A stretch of DNA of 5,317 nucleotides from positions 1 through 5,317 of the forward strand of contig WQWK01000158.1 in NCBI GenBank assembly GCA_009785395.1, given 5' to 3'. This document shows positions 1 through 5,317 of the stretch, one piece after another (within the stretch, counting starts at the first letter, position 1; every line of letters starts with the position of its first letter). The DNA is from Conexibacteraceae bacterium. Lineage in GTDB: Bacteria > Actinomycetota > Thermoleophilia > Solirubrobacterales > Solirubrobacteraceae. A program made the position numbers and the translations under genes. The notes under the pieces are model-generated. The model was given only the letters and a program-made list of their open reading frames with translations, searched no databases and had not been told where the DNA came from.

Positions 1-461
1 AGCTGTTGCTCGACCTGGCGGAGCCCGGGGCCATCGAGCCCCATGCCGATGGCCCCGCAGCCATCGATCTGGGGTGCGGCTCCGGCGTGCTCGCGATCGC
101 GGCGGCGAAACTGGGCTTCGCACGGGTGCTGGCGCTCGACTACGACCAGCTCGCGGTCGACGCGACTCGTGAGAACGCCGCTGCGAACGGCGTGGAGCTC
201 GCAGGCATCGAGCGCTTCGACCTGCGCGAGCAGCAGGTGCCGCCCGCGGCGCTGGTGCTGGCCAACCTGCTGGCGCCGCTGCTTTTGTTCTGGGCCGAGC
301 GGATGGTCGAGCGGCCCGGGCTGGTGATCGCCAGCGGGCTTCTGGCGGCCGAGGCCGACCGCGTCGCCGCGGCATTCGCGCAGCGGGGCTACCGCGAGAC
401 GCGCAGGCTGGAGCTCGGCGAATGGGCCGCACTGTTGTTGGAGGCGCCCGACCGCGGATAG
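1..461 (+). CDS. prmA: Ribosomal protein L11 methyltransferase PrmA, C-terminal part (5' end outside window)
   Basis: PrmA is a cytoplasmic SAM-dependent enzyme that methylates amino groups of ribosomal protein L11. The frame is open from base 3, so the gene starts before the window; about 152 C-terminal residues are visible and the N-terminal L11-recognition domain is missing. What is seen is the class I methyltransferase core: the SAM-binding glycine motif DLGCGSG at 66-86, an acidic strand end ALDYD near 133-147, and the PrmA-type NLLAPLL segment at 264-284, which matches the family's N-[IL]-L-A-x-P-L motif. This last motif separates PrmA from generic methyltransferases. The stop is TAG at 459-461. 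Its last bases form part of a GGATAGG stretch that could serve as a ribosome-binding site for the next gene, 10 nt downstream. Codon use matches the neighbours. Another methyltransferase of the same fold is possible but less likely. Confidence 0.88.
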   Translation, partial: LLLDLAEPGAIEPHADGPAAIDLGCGSGVLAIAAAKLGFARVLALDYDQLAVDATRENAAANGVELAGIERFDLREQQVPPAALVLANLLAPLLLFWAERMVERPGLVIASGLLAAEADRVAAAFAQRGYRETRRLELGEWAALLLEAPDRG

Positions 462-462
462 G
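456..462 (+). promoter_or_regulatory. Possible Shine-Dalgarno for ndh (GGATAGG)
   Basis: The purine-rich GGATAGG overlaps the prmA stop codon and ends 9 nt before ATA at 472, a normal distance for ribosome binding. It supports initiation at 472 rather than at the internal ATG at 592, and would make ndh translation follow on from prmA. The match to the anti-Shine-Dalgarno is imperfect. Confidence 0.35.
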
Positions 463-471
463 CTCCCCGGT

Positions 472-1770
472 ATAAGCCAGCACATCGTCATAGCGGGTGG
501 CGGCTTCGGCGGGTATTACACGGCGAAGAAGCTCGAGCGCCTGGCGCCGGCGGGCGCGCGCATCACGCTGATCAACGACGTCAACTTCCTGATGTACGCG
601 CCGCTGCTGCCGGGCGCCGCGGCGAGCACGCTGGACCCTCGCCACATCGTGGTGCCGTTGCGCGAGCACCTCAAGCGCACCGCGCTGCGCGTCGGCTACG
701 TGATCGGCGGCGACCCGGCGCGGAACACGCTCGAGGTCGAGATGATCTCGGGCCAGCGCAAGGAGTACCGCTACGACCACCTGGTGGTGGCGCTCGGCTC
801 GGTCTCGCGCGTGATCCCGATCCCGGGGTTGACCGAGCACGCAGTCGGCTTCAAGACGATCGCCGACGCGATCGCTCTGCGCAACCGGATCGTGTTCCAC
901 TTCGAGCTCGCCGAGGGGCTCGACGACAAGGATCTGCGGGCCGAGTACCTGAGCTTCGTGTTCGTCGGCGGCGGCTACGCGGGGCTCGAGGGGATCGCCG
1001 AGCTGCAGGGTTTCGCCCATGACGCGATCAAGCGCTACCCGCGCTGCCGCGAGACCGGGGTGCGCTTCACGCTGATCGACGCCGCCGACCGGATCATGCC
1101 CGAGATCCAGGAGGAGCTCGCCGACTGGACGGTCGAGCTGCTGGCCGGCCGCGGAATCGAGTTCCGGCTCGGCACGACGGTCAGCGAGGTCCGCGCTGAC
1201 AGCGTCGTGCTCTCGGACGGACAGGTCCTCAAGACCCGCACCACGGTCTGGACGGCGGGCGTGCGCGCGAGCCCGGTGGCCGCGCGCCTGGGGCTGCCGC
1301 TCGAGTTCGGCCGGATCATCACCGACGAGTACATGCGCGTGCAGGGCTTCGAGAACGTGTGGGCGATCGGTGACATCGCCGCGGTCCCGGATCCGGCACG
1401 GCCCGGGCAGCCGTGCCCGCCGACGGCGCAGCACGCGATCCGCCAGGGCAAGCTGCTCGGCGAGAACATCGCGCGGGTGACGCGCGGCCAGGCGCCGCAG
1501 CCGTTCACGTTCAAGACGCTGGGCTCGTTCGCCGACCTCGGCCGCCACCGCGCGGTCGCGAACCTGATGGGGGTGCGCCTCAAGGGTTTCCCGGCCTGGG
1601 CGATCTGCCGCTTCTACCACCTCGCCTGGATGCCCGGGCTCGACCGCAAGTCACGGCTGATCGCCGACTGGTCGGTTGAAATCCTGTTCCCGCGCGACCT
1701 CGCCGAGCTGGGGCAGCTGGGCCATCCGCCCGCGCTCGAGCTGTCGGCCGAGAGCGAGCCCCCTGGCTAA
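472..1770 (+). CDS. ndh: Type II NADH dehydrogenase (NDH-2), FAD-dependent, with a non-canonical start
   Basis: NDH-2 is a peripheral membrane flavoprotein that passes electrons from NADH to quinone without pumping protons. Counting from codon 472, the protein is about 432 residues, normal for the family. Seen in order: FAD-binding GxGxxG at residues 9-14 (IAGGGFGG); NAD(H)-binding GxGxxG at 166-171 (VGGGYAG) followed by acidic ID at a strand end; the second FAD motif VWAIGD at 296-301; the quinone-site-like PPTAQHAIRQG at 316-326; and a C-terminal segment with DW and FPRD typical of NDH-2 membrane anchoring. The first ATG in frame (592) would delete the whole first FAD motif, so it is not the start. 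Between the frame's last stop (325-327) and 592 there is no ATG, GTG or TTG, and no CTG before the FAD motif. ATA 472 (reading I-S-Q-H-I-V-I-A-G-G-G) is my best start, ATC 484 the alternative. A base error or substitution of ATG is possible. Confidence 0.9.
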   Translation: MSQHIVIAGGGFGGYYTAKKLERLAPAGARITLINDVNFLMYAPLLPGAAASTLDPRHIVVPLREHLKRTALRVGYVIGGDPARNTLEVEMISGQRKEYRYDHLVVALGSVSRVIPIPGLTEHAVGFKTIADAIALRNRIVFHFELAEGLDDKDLRAEYLSFVFVGGGYAGLEGIAELQGFAHDAIKRYPRCRETGVRFTLIDAADRIMPEIQEELADWTVELLAGRGIEFRLGTTVSEVRADSVVLSDGQVLKTRTTVWTAGVRASPVAARLGLPLEFGRIITDEYMRVQGFENVWAIGDIAAVPDPARPGQPCPPTAQHAIRQGKLLGENIARVTRGQAPQPFTFKTLGSFADLGRHRAVANLMGVRLKGFPAWAICRFYHLAWMPGLDRKSRLIADWSVEILFPRDLAELGQLGHPPALELSAESEPPG

Positions 1771-1790
1771 CCGGGCGGTGCCGGATTTTG
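1771..1790 (+). terminator. Weak intrinsic terminator candidate after ndh
   Basis: Directly after the ndh TAA, CCGG (1771-1774) can pair with CCGG (1781-1784) across a 6-nt loop, followed by ATTTTGT. The four T's fit an intrinsic terminator, but a 4-bp stem is short, so this may be only partial or chance. Confidence 0.3.
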
Positions 1791-1802
1791 TCCAGCGGGC
1801 CG

Positions 1803-1853
1803 ATGCCGGCGCGTGCGCGGCCGGGCATTCTCTACCACGTCGTCGTTCAGCGG
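1803..1853 (+). pseudogene. Possible N-terminal remnant of a Y1 (REP-type / IS200-like) transposase
   Basis: From ATG 1803 the translation begins MPARARPGILYHVVVQR. This resembles the N-terminus of REP-associated Y1 transposases, which typically read basic residues, then PGxxYHV, about 7-15 residues from the initiator Met. After this segment the frame stays open to 2030 but shows no recognisable HUH motif or catalytic tyrosine and runs into yqeY. If real, it is a decayed 5' scrap left by an old insertion; the nearby perfect hairpin (1933-1968) would fit REP-like DNA. The resemblance rests on about ten residues and may be chance. Confidence 0.22.
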
Positions 1854-1872
1854 CCAGAGCTTCGTACCGGCA

Positions 1873-1917
1873 CCTCGCAGAGTTTTCTCTCTCCTCTCTC
1901 GGCAGGCCGGTGCGAGG
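1873..1917. repeat. Inverted repeat flanking an 18-nt pyrimidine tract
   Basis: CCTCGCA (1873-1879) and TGCGAGG (1911-1917) are perfect 7-bp inverted copies. An overlapping pair, ACCGGC (1866-1871) and GCCGGT (1906-1911), offers another pairing. Between them 1883-1900 is an unbroken pyrimidine run (four T's, then CT/CCT repeats), unlike its GC-balanced surroundings. In RNA it would be an unstructured CU-rich loop, which could act as a Rho loading site for the ndh transcript. The role is inference. Confidence 0.35.
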
Positions 1918-1925
1918 AGACGTCG

Positions 1926-1968
1926 CAAAAATGGAGGCGCGGGCGCGGTTGGGAGCGCCCGCGCCTCC
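1926..1968 (-). terminator. Perfect 14-bp GC hairpin with T-run on the minus strand
   Basis: GGAGGCGCGGGCGC (1933-1946) and its exact reverse complement (1955-1968) flank an 8-nt loop. On the + strand the hairpin is preceded by AAAAA (1927-1931) and has no T-run after it. Read on the minus strand it is followed by A then TTTTT, the classic shape of an intrinsic terminator. No minus-strand gene is evident to its right, so it may stop antisense transcription, act as a T-less terminator for ndh on the + strand, or be a REP-like element. Confidence 0.5.
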
Positions 1969-1985
1969 CAACGTCACCAGCGCGT

Positions 1986-1993
1986 CGTATCCT
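1986..1993 (+). promoter_or_regulatory. -10-like box (CGTATCCT) before yqeY
   Basis: TATCCT (1988-1993) fits the TANNNT pattern of a -10 element and lies 8 nt before the TTG start at 2002, so transcription would begin at or very near the start codon. No convincing -35 is seen. The identical 8-mer occurs 7 nt before the hisIE start (4857-4864). No Shine-Dalgarno precedes the yqeY TTG, which agrees with a leaderless transcript. Confidence 0.4.
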
Positions 1994-2001
1994 TTCGGTA
2001 G

Positions 2002-2433
2002 TTGAGCGTTCTCGAACAGGTGCGCGCTGACGTGGTTCGCGCGATGAAGGCGGGCGAGCGGGATCTCGCCGGAGCCCTGCGCCTGCTCGTGTCCGAGCTG
2101 CAGAAGGACGCCAAGGAGGGCGGCGGCGATGAGCTCGCGGTGTTGAGGCGCGAGCGCAAGCGCCGGCTGGAGGCGGCGTCGCAGTTCGAGAACGCCGGAC
2201 GGCCTGAGCTCGCCGAGAAGGAGCAGGCGGAAGCCGCGATGATCGCGGGCTATCTGCCGGCGGACCTGAGCGACGAGCGGCTGCATGAGATCGTCACCGG
2301 CGCGATCGCGCAGACCGGCGCGACCGGCCCGCGGGATACGGGCCAGGTGATGAAGGTGGTGATGGACCAGGCCGGCGGCCTGGTGGACGGCAAGCGGGCG
2401 TCGGCGGCGGTGCGGACCGCCCTTAACTCATAG
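2002..2433 (+). CDS. yqeY: GatB/YqeY domain-containing protein
   Basis: This is a small cytoplasmic helical protein (143 residues, the usual size) related to the C-terminal tRNA-binding domain of the GatB amidotransferase subunit. A link to tRNA or translation is assumed for the family; its function is not established. Seen: the N-terminal helix MSVLEQVRADVVRAMKAGE, typical of YqeY; the central GRPELAEKEQAEAAMIAGYLP at residues 66-86, including the hallmark E-x2-E and YLP; and the C-terminal DTGQVMKVVM...GGLVDGKRASAAV region matching the family's GkvM...dG pattern. The start is fixed at TTG: TAG at 1999-2001 lies directly before it in frame, and the next possible start (GTG 2020) would remove conserved helix residues. 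There is no Shine-Dalgarno. It ends 9 nt before phoH, probably in one operon with it. Confidence 0.9.
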   Translation: MSVLEQVRADVVRAMKAGERDLAGALRLLVSELQKDAKEGGGDELAVLRRERKRRLEAASQFENAGRPELAEKEQAEAAMIAGYLPADLSDERLHEIVTGAIAQTGATGPRDTGQVMKVVMDQAGGLVDGKRASAAVRTALNS

Positions 2434-2438
2434 AGGAG
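2433..2438 (+). promoter_or_regulatory. Shine-Dalgarno of phoH (GAGGAG)
   Basis: GAGGAG begins at the last base of the yqeY stop codon and ends 4 nt before ATG 2443. It is the only strong ribosome-binding site in the window and fixes the phoH start. Confidence 0.75.
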
Positions 2439-2442
2439 TCGG

Positions 2443-3414
2443 ATGCGGACCCAGATCGAACTGGACAACGCCGCCGCCGCCGAGCTGGCGGGAAGCGGTG
2501 ACAAGGTGCTCAGGACCCTGACCGAGCACATCGATTGCGATGTATTTCTGCGTGGCAACCTGCTCACGCTCGAGGGCGATCCGGACGCGGTGGACGCGGC
2601 CGTGGCGGTCGTGCGCGAGCTGACGGAGCTGATCGAACAGGGCCATGAGATCGCGCCGGGGACGATCGAGGCGGTCTCGCACGCGCTGGATCAGCACGAG
2701 GACCCGGCCGCGATCCTCGAGGACGTGATCTGGCGCAGCCGCGCGCTCAAGGTCGCGCCCAAGACGGTGCACCAGAAGCGCTACGTCGACTCGATCCGCA
2801 ACAACACGATCACCTTCGGAATCGGTCCTGCCGGCACAGGCAAGACGTTCCTCGCCGTGGCGCTGGCGGCTGCCGCGCTGCACCGGCGCGAGGTCAGCCG
2901 GATCATCCTCACGCGCCCGGCCGTCGAGGCCGGTGAGCGCCTCGGCTTCCTGCCCGGTGACCTGATGGCGAAGGTCGACCCGTACCTGCGGCCGCTCTTC
3001 GACGCGCTGCACGACATGCTCGAGGCCGAGAAGTTCAGCCAGCACCTGGAGCGGGGCGTGATCGAGGTCGCGCCGCTCGCGTTCATGCGTGGCCGCACGC
3101 TGAACGACAGCTTCATCATCCTCGACGAGGCGCAGAACACCACGCCGGAGCAGATGAAGATGTTCCTCACCCGCCTCGGCTTCGGCTCCAAGGTCGTCGT
3201 CACCGGCGACATCACGCAGGTGGACCTGCCGCGCGAACAGACATCCGGTCTCAGCGCCGTGGCCGAGATCCTCGACGGCGTCGAGGACATCGGCTTCGTG
3301 CGCTTCGGCGAGGAGGACGTGGTGCGGCACAAGCTGGTGCGCCGGATCGTCGCCGCGTACAACGAGCACTCGCAGCGAGCCGCGCCGGAGCTGCGCCCCG
3401 CCAAGCGAGCCTGA
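2443..3414 (+). CDS. phoH: PhoH-like ATPase (PhoH/YbeZ family)
   Basis: PhoH/YbeZ proteins are cytoplasmic P-loop ATPases with a helicase-like core, commonly encoded beside ybeY and tied to RNA and ribosome metabolism; in some bacteria the two proteins interact. The 323-residue length is normal. An N-terminal region (about 1-70), ending in the [20 protein letters not shown] segment, looks like the small KH-like domain found in these proteins. The ATPase core follows: Walker A GPAGTGKT at 128-135; the conserved [17 protein letters not shown] segment, which marks the family; Walker B ILDEAQN ending near 232; and [12 protein letters not shown] around 252-262, a sensor-like motif with conserved TGD. 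All key residues are intact. ATG 2443 is chosen for its strong Shine-Dalgarno. It lies in a cluster with yqeY (9 nt upstream) and ybeY (41 nt downstream). The phosphate-starvation name is historical and need not apply here. Confidence 0.95.
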   Translation: MRTQIELDNAAAAELAGSGDKVLRTLTEHIDCDVFLRGNLLTLEGDPDAVDAAVAVVRELTELIEQGHEIAPGTIEAVSHALDQHEDPAAILEDVIWRSRALKVAPKTVHQKRYVDSIRNNTITFGIGPAGTGKTFLAVALAAAALHRREVSRIILTRPAVEAGERLGFLPGDLMAKVDPYLRPLFDALHDMLEAEKFSQHLERGVIEVAPLAFMRGRTLNDSFIILDEAQNTTPEQMKMFLTRLGFGSKVVVTGDITQVDLPREQTSGLSAVAEILDGVEDIGFVRFGEEDVVRHKLVRRIVAAYNEHSQRAAPELRPAKRA

Positions 3415-3420
3415 CGGGCG

Positions 3421-3459
3421 ATGAGCTCGTCGCGCCTCCGATCGCCCCGCCCCCGATGA
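3421..3459 (+). CDS. Possible 12-codon mini-ORF coupled to ybeY
   Basis: ATG 3421 opens a 12-codon frame ([12 protein letters not shown]) whose TGA (3457-3459) overlaps the ybeY ATG (3456-3458) in an ATGA arrangement. The ybeY start has only C-rich sequence before it and no ribosome-binding site, so translation of this short frame could deliver ribosomes to ybeY. The mini-ORF itself lies 6 nt after the phoH stop with only a weak purine stretch ahead of it. The peptide is unlikely to matter in itself. The overlap could be chance. Confidence 0.3.
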   Translation: MSSSRLRSPRPR

Positions 3460-3863
3460 CCACGAGCGGCCTCGACATCGAGGTGCTGGGGATCGATTTG
3501 CTCGTGCCGGACGCCCCGACCGCTCTCGAGGTACGGGAGCTGTGTGTGCTGGGACTCGCCTCGGCCGGAATCGAGCACGGGCACATGGCCGTCGAGTTCG
3601 TGGATGCCGAGCGCATCCAGCAGCTCAACCGTGACTACCGCAACATCGACAGCCCGACCGACGTGCTCTCGTTCGGGGTCGACGAGGATGGCGAACCCGC
3701 CGGGCCGCGTGAGCTCGGCGACATCGTCATCTGCCCTGAGCACACAGACGACCTGAGGGAGGCAGTCGTGCACGGGACTCTGCACCTGACCGGGATGGAC
3801 CACGAGGTCGACGACGGCGAGATGCTGGCGCTGCAGTCCGAGCTGATGCGTTGGATCCGATGA
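3456..3863 (+). CDS. ybeY: Endoribonuclease YbeY (rRNA maturation RNase)
   Basis: YbeY is a zinc-dependent single-strand endoribonuclease of the UPF0054 family, acting in 16S rRNA 3'-end maturation and ribosome quality control. The 135-residue length is slightly below that of many homologues but complete. The zinc motif HxxxHxxxxxH is intact: H106, H110 and H116 in [12 protein letters not shown]114 sits where Tyr or His is more usual. The upstream fold also matches, with [18 protein letters not shown] (around 54-71) containing the family's highly conserved R-x2-D-x-PTDVLSF, and LGDIVIC near 87-93. ATG 3456 is the first canonical start in frame, has no Shine-Dalgarno, and overlaps a mini-ORF stop. 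Its own TGA overlaps the era ATG, so the two are very probably translated together. Confidence 0.95.
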   Translation: MTTSGLDIEVLGIDLLVPDAPTALEVRELCVLGLASAGIEHGHMAVEFVDAERIQQLNRDYRNIDSPTDVLSFGVDEDGEPAGPRELGDIVICPEHTDDLREAVVHGTLHLTGMDHEVDDGEMLALQSELMRWIR

Positions 3864-4798
3864 GCGCCGCCCGTCACGAGCCCGGCATTGAATCCGCCCC
3901 CGCCCGCCCGCCCGAGCCCGCCACCCGCTCGGGCTTCATCGCGCTCGCCGGGCGCCCGAACGTCGGCAAGTCGACCCTGACCAACGCGCTGGTCGGCAAC
4001 AAGGTCGCGATCGTCTCCGACAAGCCGCAGACCACGCGCCGCGCGATCCGGGCCGTAGCCAATGGCGAGGACTGGCAGCTGGTGCTGGTCGACCTGCCCG
4101 GCGTCCAGCGCCCGCGCGACGCCCTGACCGAGCGCATGCAGCGCCGCGTCGAGTCCGAGCTGGACGACGCCGACGGCTGCCTGATGGTGCTCAACGCCGA
4201 GCAGGGCATCGGCCCCGGCGATCGCTTCATCGCAGGCCTGCTGAAGGGCGCACGGGTGCCGGTCGTGGTCGCCGTCAACAAGGCCGACCGGGTCGACCGC
4301 GCCAAGATGATGGCGGTGCTGAACGAGGCCGAGGAGCTCGGCATCGCCGAGTCGATCTTCCCGATCTCCGCCCGCAAGGGCACCGGTGTCGACGAGCTGC
4401 TCGGGCACCTCGTCTCGCTGCTGCCCAGCGGCCCCTTCTATTTCGATCCGCGTCAGCGTTCCGACCAGTCCGAGTCGGTGCTGCTCGCCGAGCTCGTGCG
4501 TGAACAGGTCCTGATCCGCACGCGCGAGGAGGTGCCGCACGCCGTCGAGGTCGAGATCGAGGACATCGAGGAGCATGACGGGCGCTTCCGCATCGATGCC
4601 GTCTTGCTGGTCGAGACCGAATCGCAGAAGGGAATCCTGATCGGCTCCGGAGGGCGTATGATCAAGGCGATCGGTATGGGAGCGCGGCGAGCCATAGAAA
4701 GGGAGCTCGGCGGTCATGTGCACCTCGCATTGCAGGTGCGCGTCCGCCGTCACTGGCGCGCCGACGACAGGGTGCTCGACCGGCTCGGCATCGAGTAG
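3860..4798 (+). CDS. era: GTPase Era (30S ribosome assembly)
   Basis: Era is an essential GTPase that binds the 3' end of 16S rRNA and helps 30S maturation, cycling between cytoplasm and inner membrane. From ATG 3860 it is 312 residues. All G motifs are present: G1 GRPNVGKS at 31-38, G2 in QTTRR at 57-61, G3 DLPG at 78-81, G4 NKAD at 140-143, G5 SAR at 170-172. The C-terminal KH domain follows with [12 protein letters not shown] (GSGG at 262-265) and ends RVRRHWR before the usual C-terminus. A TTG at 3851 in the same frame would add three residues, but ATG 3860 overlaps the ybeY TGA as ATGA, the usual coupling layout. The first ~22 residues are a Pro/Ala-rich extension ahead of the G domain, longer than in many Era proteins. 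No genes separate it from ybeY, unlike several other bacterial lineages. Confidence 0.96.
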   Translation: MSAARHEPGIESAPARPPEPATRSGFIALAGRPNVGKSTLTNALVGNKVAIVSDKPQTTRRAIRAVANGEDWQLVLVDLPGVQRPRDALTERMQRRVESELDDADGCLMVLNAEQGIGPGDRFIAGLLKGARVPVVVAVNKADRVDRAKMMAVLNEAEELGIAESIFPISARKGTGVDELLGHLVSLLPSGPFYFDPRQRSDQSESVLLAELVREQVLIRTREEVPHAVEVEIEDIEEHDGRFRIDAVLLVETESQKGILIGSGGRMIKAIGMGARRAIERELGGHVHLALQVRVRRHWRADDRVLDRLGIE

Positions 4799-4856
4799 CG
4801 ACGCCCGCCGCGGCAGTCTCGGAGTCCGTCGCGACGGCTCCGGCACCCGCCGCGAC

Positions 4857-4864
4857 CGTATCCT
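4857..4864 (+). promoter_or_regulatory. -10-like box (CGTATCCT) before hisIE
   Basis: In the 73-bp gap after era, TATCCT (4859-4864) lies 7 nt before GTG 4872. It is the same 8-mer that precedes yqeY at almost the same distance. No clear -35 is visible. It would place a transcript start at or near the GTG, separating hisIE from the era operon. The rest of 4799-4871 is GC-rich with no clear terminator. Confidence 0.35.
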
Positions 4865-4871
4865 CCCGGGG

Positions 4872-5317
4872 GTGGATACCTCCGACTTGAAATTCGACGC
4901 CGCCGGCCTGCTTCCGTGCATCGTCCAGGACTGGAACAGCGGCGAGGTGCTGACGCTCGCCTACATGAACGCGGACGCGCTCGAGCGCACACGGGAGACG
5001 GGGGAGATGCACTTCTTCAGCCGCTCGCGCCAGGAGCTGTGGCACAAGGGCGAGACCTCCGGAAACGTCCAACACGTAAAGGCGTTGCGCTACGACTGCG
5101 ACGCCGACGCGCTGCTGGCGCTCGTCGAGCCGACGGGCCCCGCGTGCCACACGGGTGAACGCACCTGCTTTTACCGCGGGCTGGACGGCGCCGATCCGGG
5201 CGGCCCCGGCGAGCAGGCGCCGTACGAGGTGCTGCCCGCGCTCGAACGCACGATCGCGGCGCGCCGCGCGGCTGCGGAGCCAGGCGAGTCCTACACGGCG
5301 TTCCTGCTGGCCGACCC
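4872..5317 (+). CDS. hisI: Bifunctional phosphoribosyl-AMP cyclohydrolase / phosphoribosyl-ATP pyrophosphatase HisIE (3' end outside window)
   Basis: HisIE carries out the second and third steps of histidine biosynthesis: PR-ATP pyrophosphohydrolysis (HisE part) and opening of the PR-AMP ring (HisI part). About 148 residues are visible and the frame is still open at the window end. The HisI domain is clear: [22 protein letters not shown], the [16 protein letters not shown] motif, the zinc/magnesium site DCD (75-77, C76) and the zinc cysteines C92 and C99 in CHTGERTC. After a Gly/Pro linker (about 104-116), [13 protein letters not shown] and SYTAFLLAD match the start of a HisE domain, so the gene is the fused form. 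GTG 4872 is taken as start; TTG 4887 is a real alternative, because GGTGGA (4871-4876) could serve it as a ribosome-binding site and the protein would then begin M-K-F-D, close to many HisI proteins. Confidence 0.93.
   Translation, partial: MDTSDLKFDAAGLLPCIVQDWNSGEVLTLAYMNADALERTRETGEMHFFSRSRQELWHKGETSGNVQHVKALRYDCDADALLALVEPTGPACHTGERTCFYRGLDGADPGGPGEQAPYEVLPALERTIAARRAAAEPGESYTAFLLAD

Noticed and set aside
592..594. ATG 592 as the ndh start
   Set aside because: It would remove the first FAD-binding GxGxxG motif, which is encoded in the same frame just upstream; the protein could not fold as an NDH-2.
1788..2030. Intergenic + strand frames between ndh and yqeY as full genes
   Set aside because: Beyond the short transposase-like N-terminus of one frame, the translations are Arg/Pro/Ser-rich with no motif and run through the hairpin into yqeY.
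2428..3369. Long minus-strand open frame (313 codons) opposite phoH
   Set aside because: It is the antisense shadow of a gene with intact Walker motifs. The translation is low-complexity and rich in Arg, Asp, His and Leu with no recognisable domain, as expected opposite GC-rich codons.
2781..3803. Minus-strand frame (340 codons) across phoH and ybeY
   Set aside because: Antisense to two conserved genes, Arg/Ser-rich, no domain seen.
3851..3853. TTG 3851 as the era start
   Set aside because: ATG 3860 is a stronger codon and overlaps the ybeY stop as ATGA; the three extra residues have no support.
3635..4921. Long minus-strand open frame (428 codons) opposite ybeY, era and the hisIE start
   Set aside because: It spans three clearly real + strand genes, shows no family motif, and its composition is that of a GC-rich antisense shadow.
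1..5317. CRISPR arrays, tRNA or rRNA genes, complete insertion sequences, or a novel defence system
   Set aside because: I saw no spaced direct repeats, no tRNA-like cloverleaf, no terminal inverted repeats around a transposase, and every sizeable + strand gene belongs to a known housekeeping family.

Overview
The window is GC-rich bacterial chromosome, roughly 70% G+C by eye. It reads on the + strand throughout and is densely packed with housekeeping genes. The composition, frequent GTG/TTG starts, ATGA overlaps and the gene order yqeY-phoH-ybeY-era-hisIE point to an actinobacterium-like organism, perhaps the Thermoleophilia/Solirubrobacterales side. That placement is inference; no marker here settles it.

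Layout. (1) 1-461: the 3' part of prmA (ribosomal protein L11 methyltransferase), cut by the window start. (2) 472-1770: a type II NADH dehydrogenase (ndh). Its Rossmann motif lies upstream of the first ATG, so the gene must begin near 472, yet no ATG, GTG, TTG or CTG is available there in frame. (3) 1771-2001: the only real intergenic region (231 bp). It holds a weak terminator candidate, a possible scrap of a Y1 (REP-type) transposase, a pyrimidine tract, a perfect 14-bp GC hairpin with a T-run on the minus strand, and a -10-like box. (4) 2002-2433 yqeY, 2443-3414 phoH, 3456-3863 ybeY, 3860-4798 era: a compact block for ribosome and RNA quality control and maturation. (5) 4799-4871: a short gap with a second copy of the same -10-like box. 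(6) 4872-5317: the start of hisIE (histidine biosynthesis), cut by the window end.

How the genes relate. PrmA modifies L11; YbeY (RNase for 16S rRNA 3' end and ribosome quality control), Era (30S assembly GTPase) and PhoH (ATPase often linked to RNA metabolism) form a widely conserved neighbourhood, with YqeY (GatB/YqeY fold) often just upstream. ndh is a respiratory gene sitting between prmA and this block. hisIE begins what is probably a separate biosynthetic unit.

I found no convincing novel defence, mobile or secretory system. The best second looks are the missing ndh start codon, the repeated CGTATCCT box 7-8 nt before two start codons (possible leaderless transcription), the two overlapping hairpins before yqeY, and a 12-codon mini-ORF whose stop overlaps the ybeY start.
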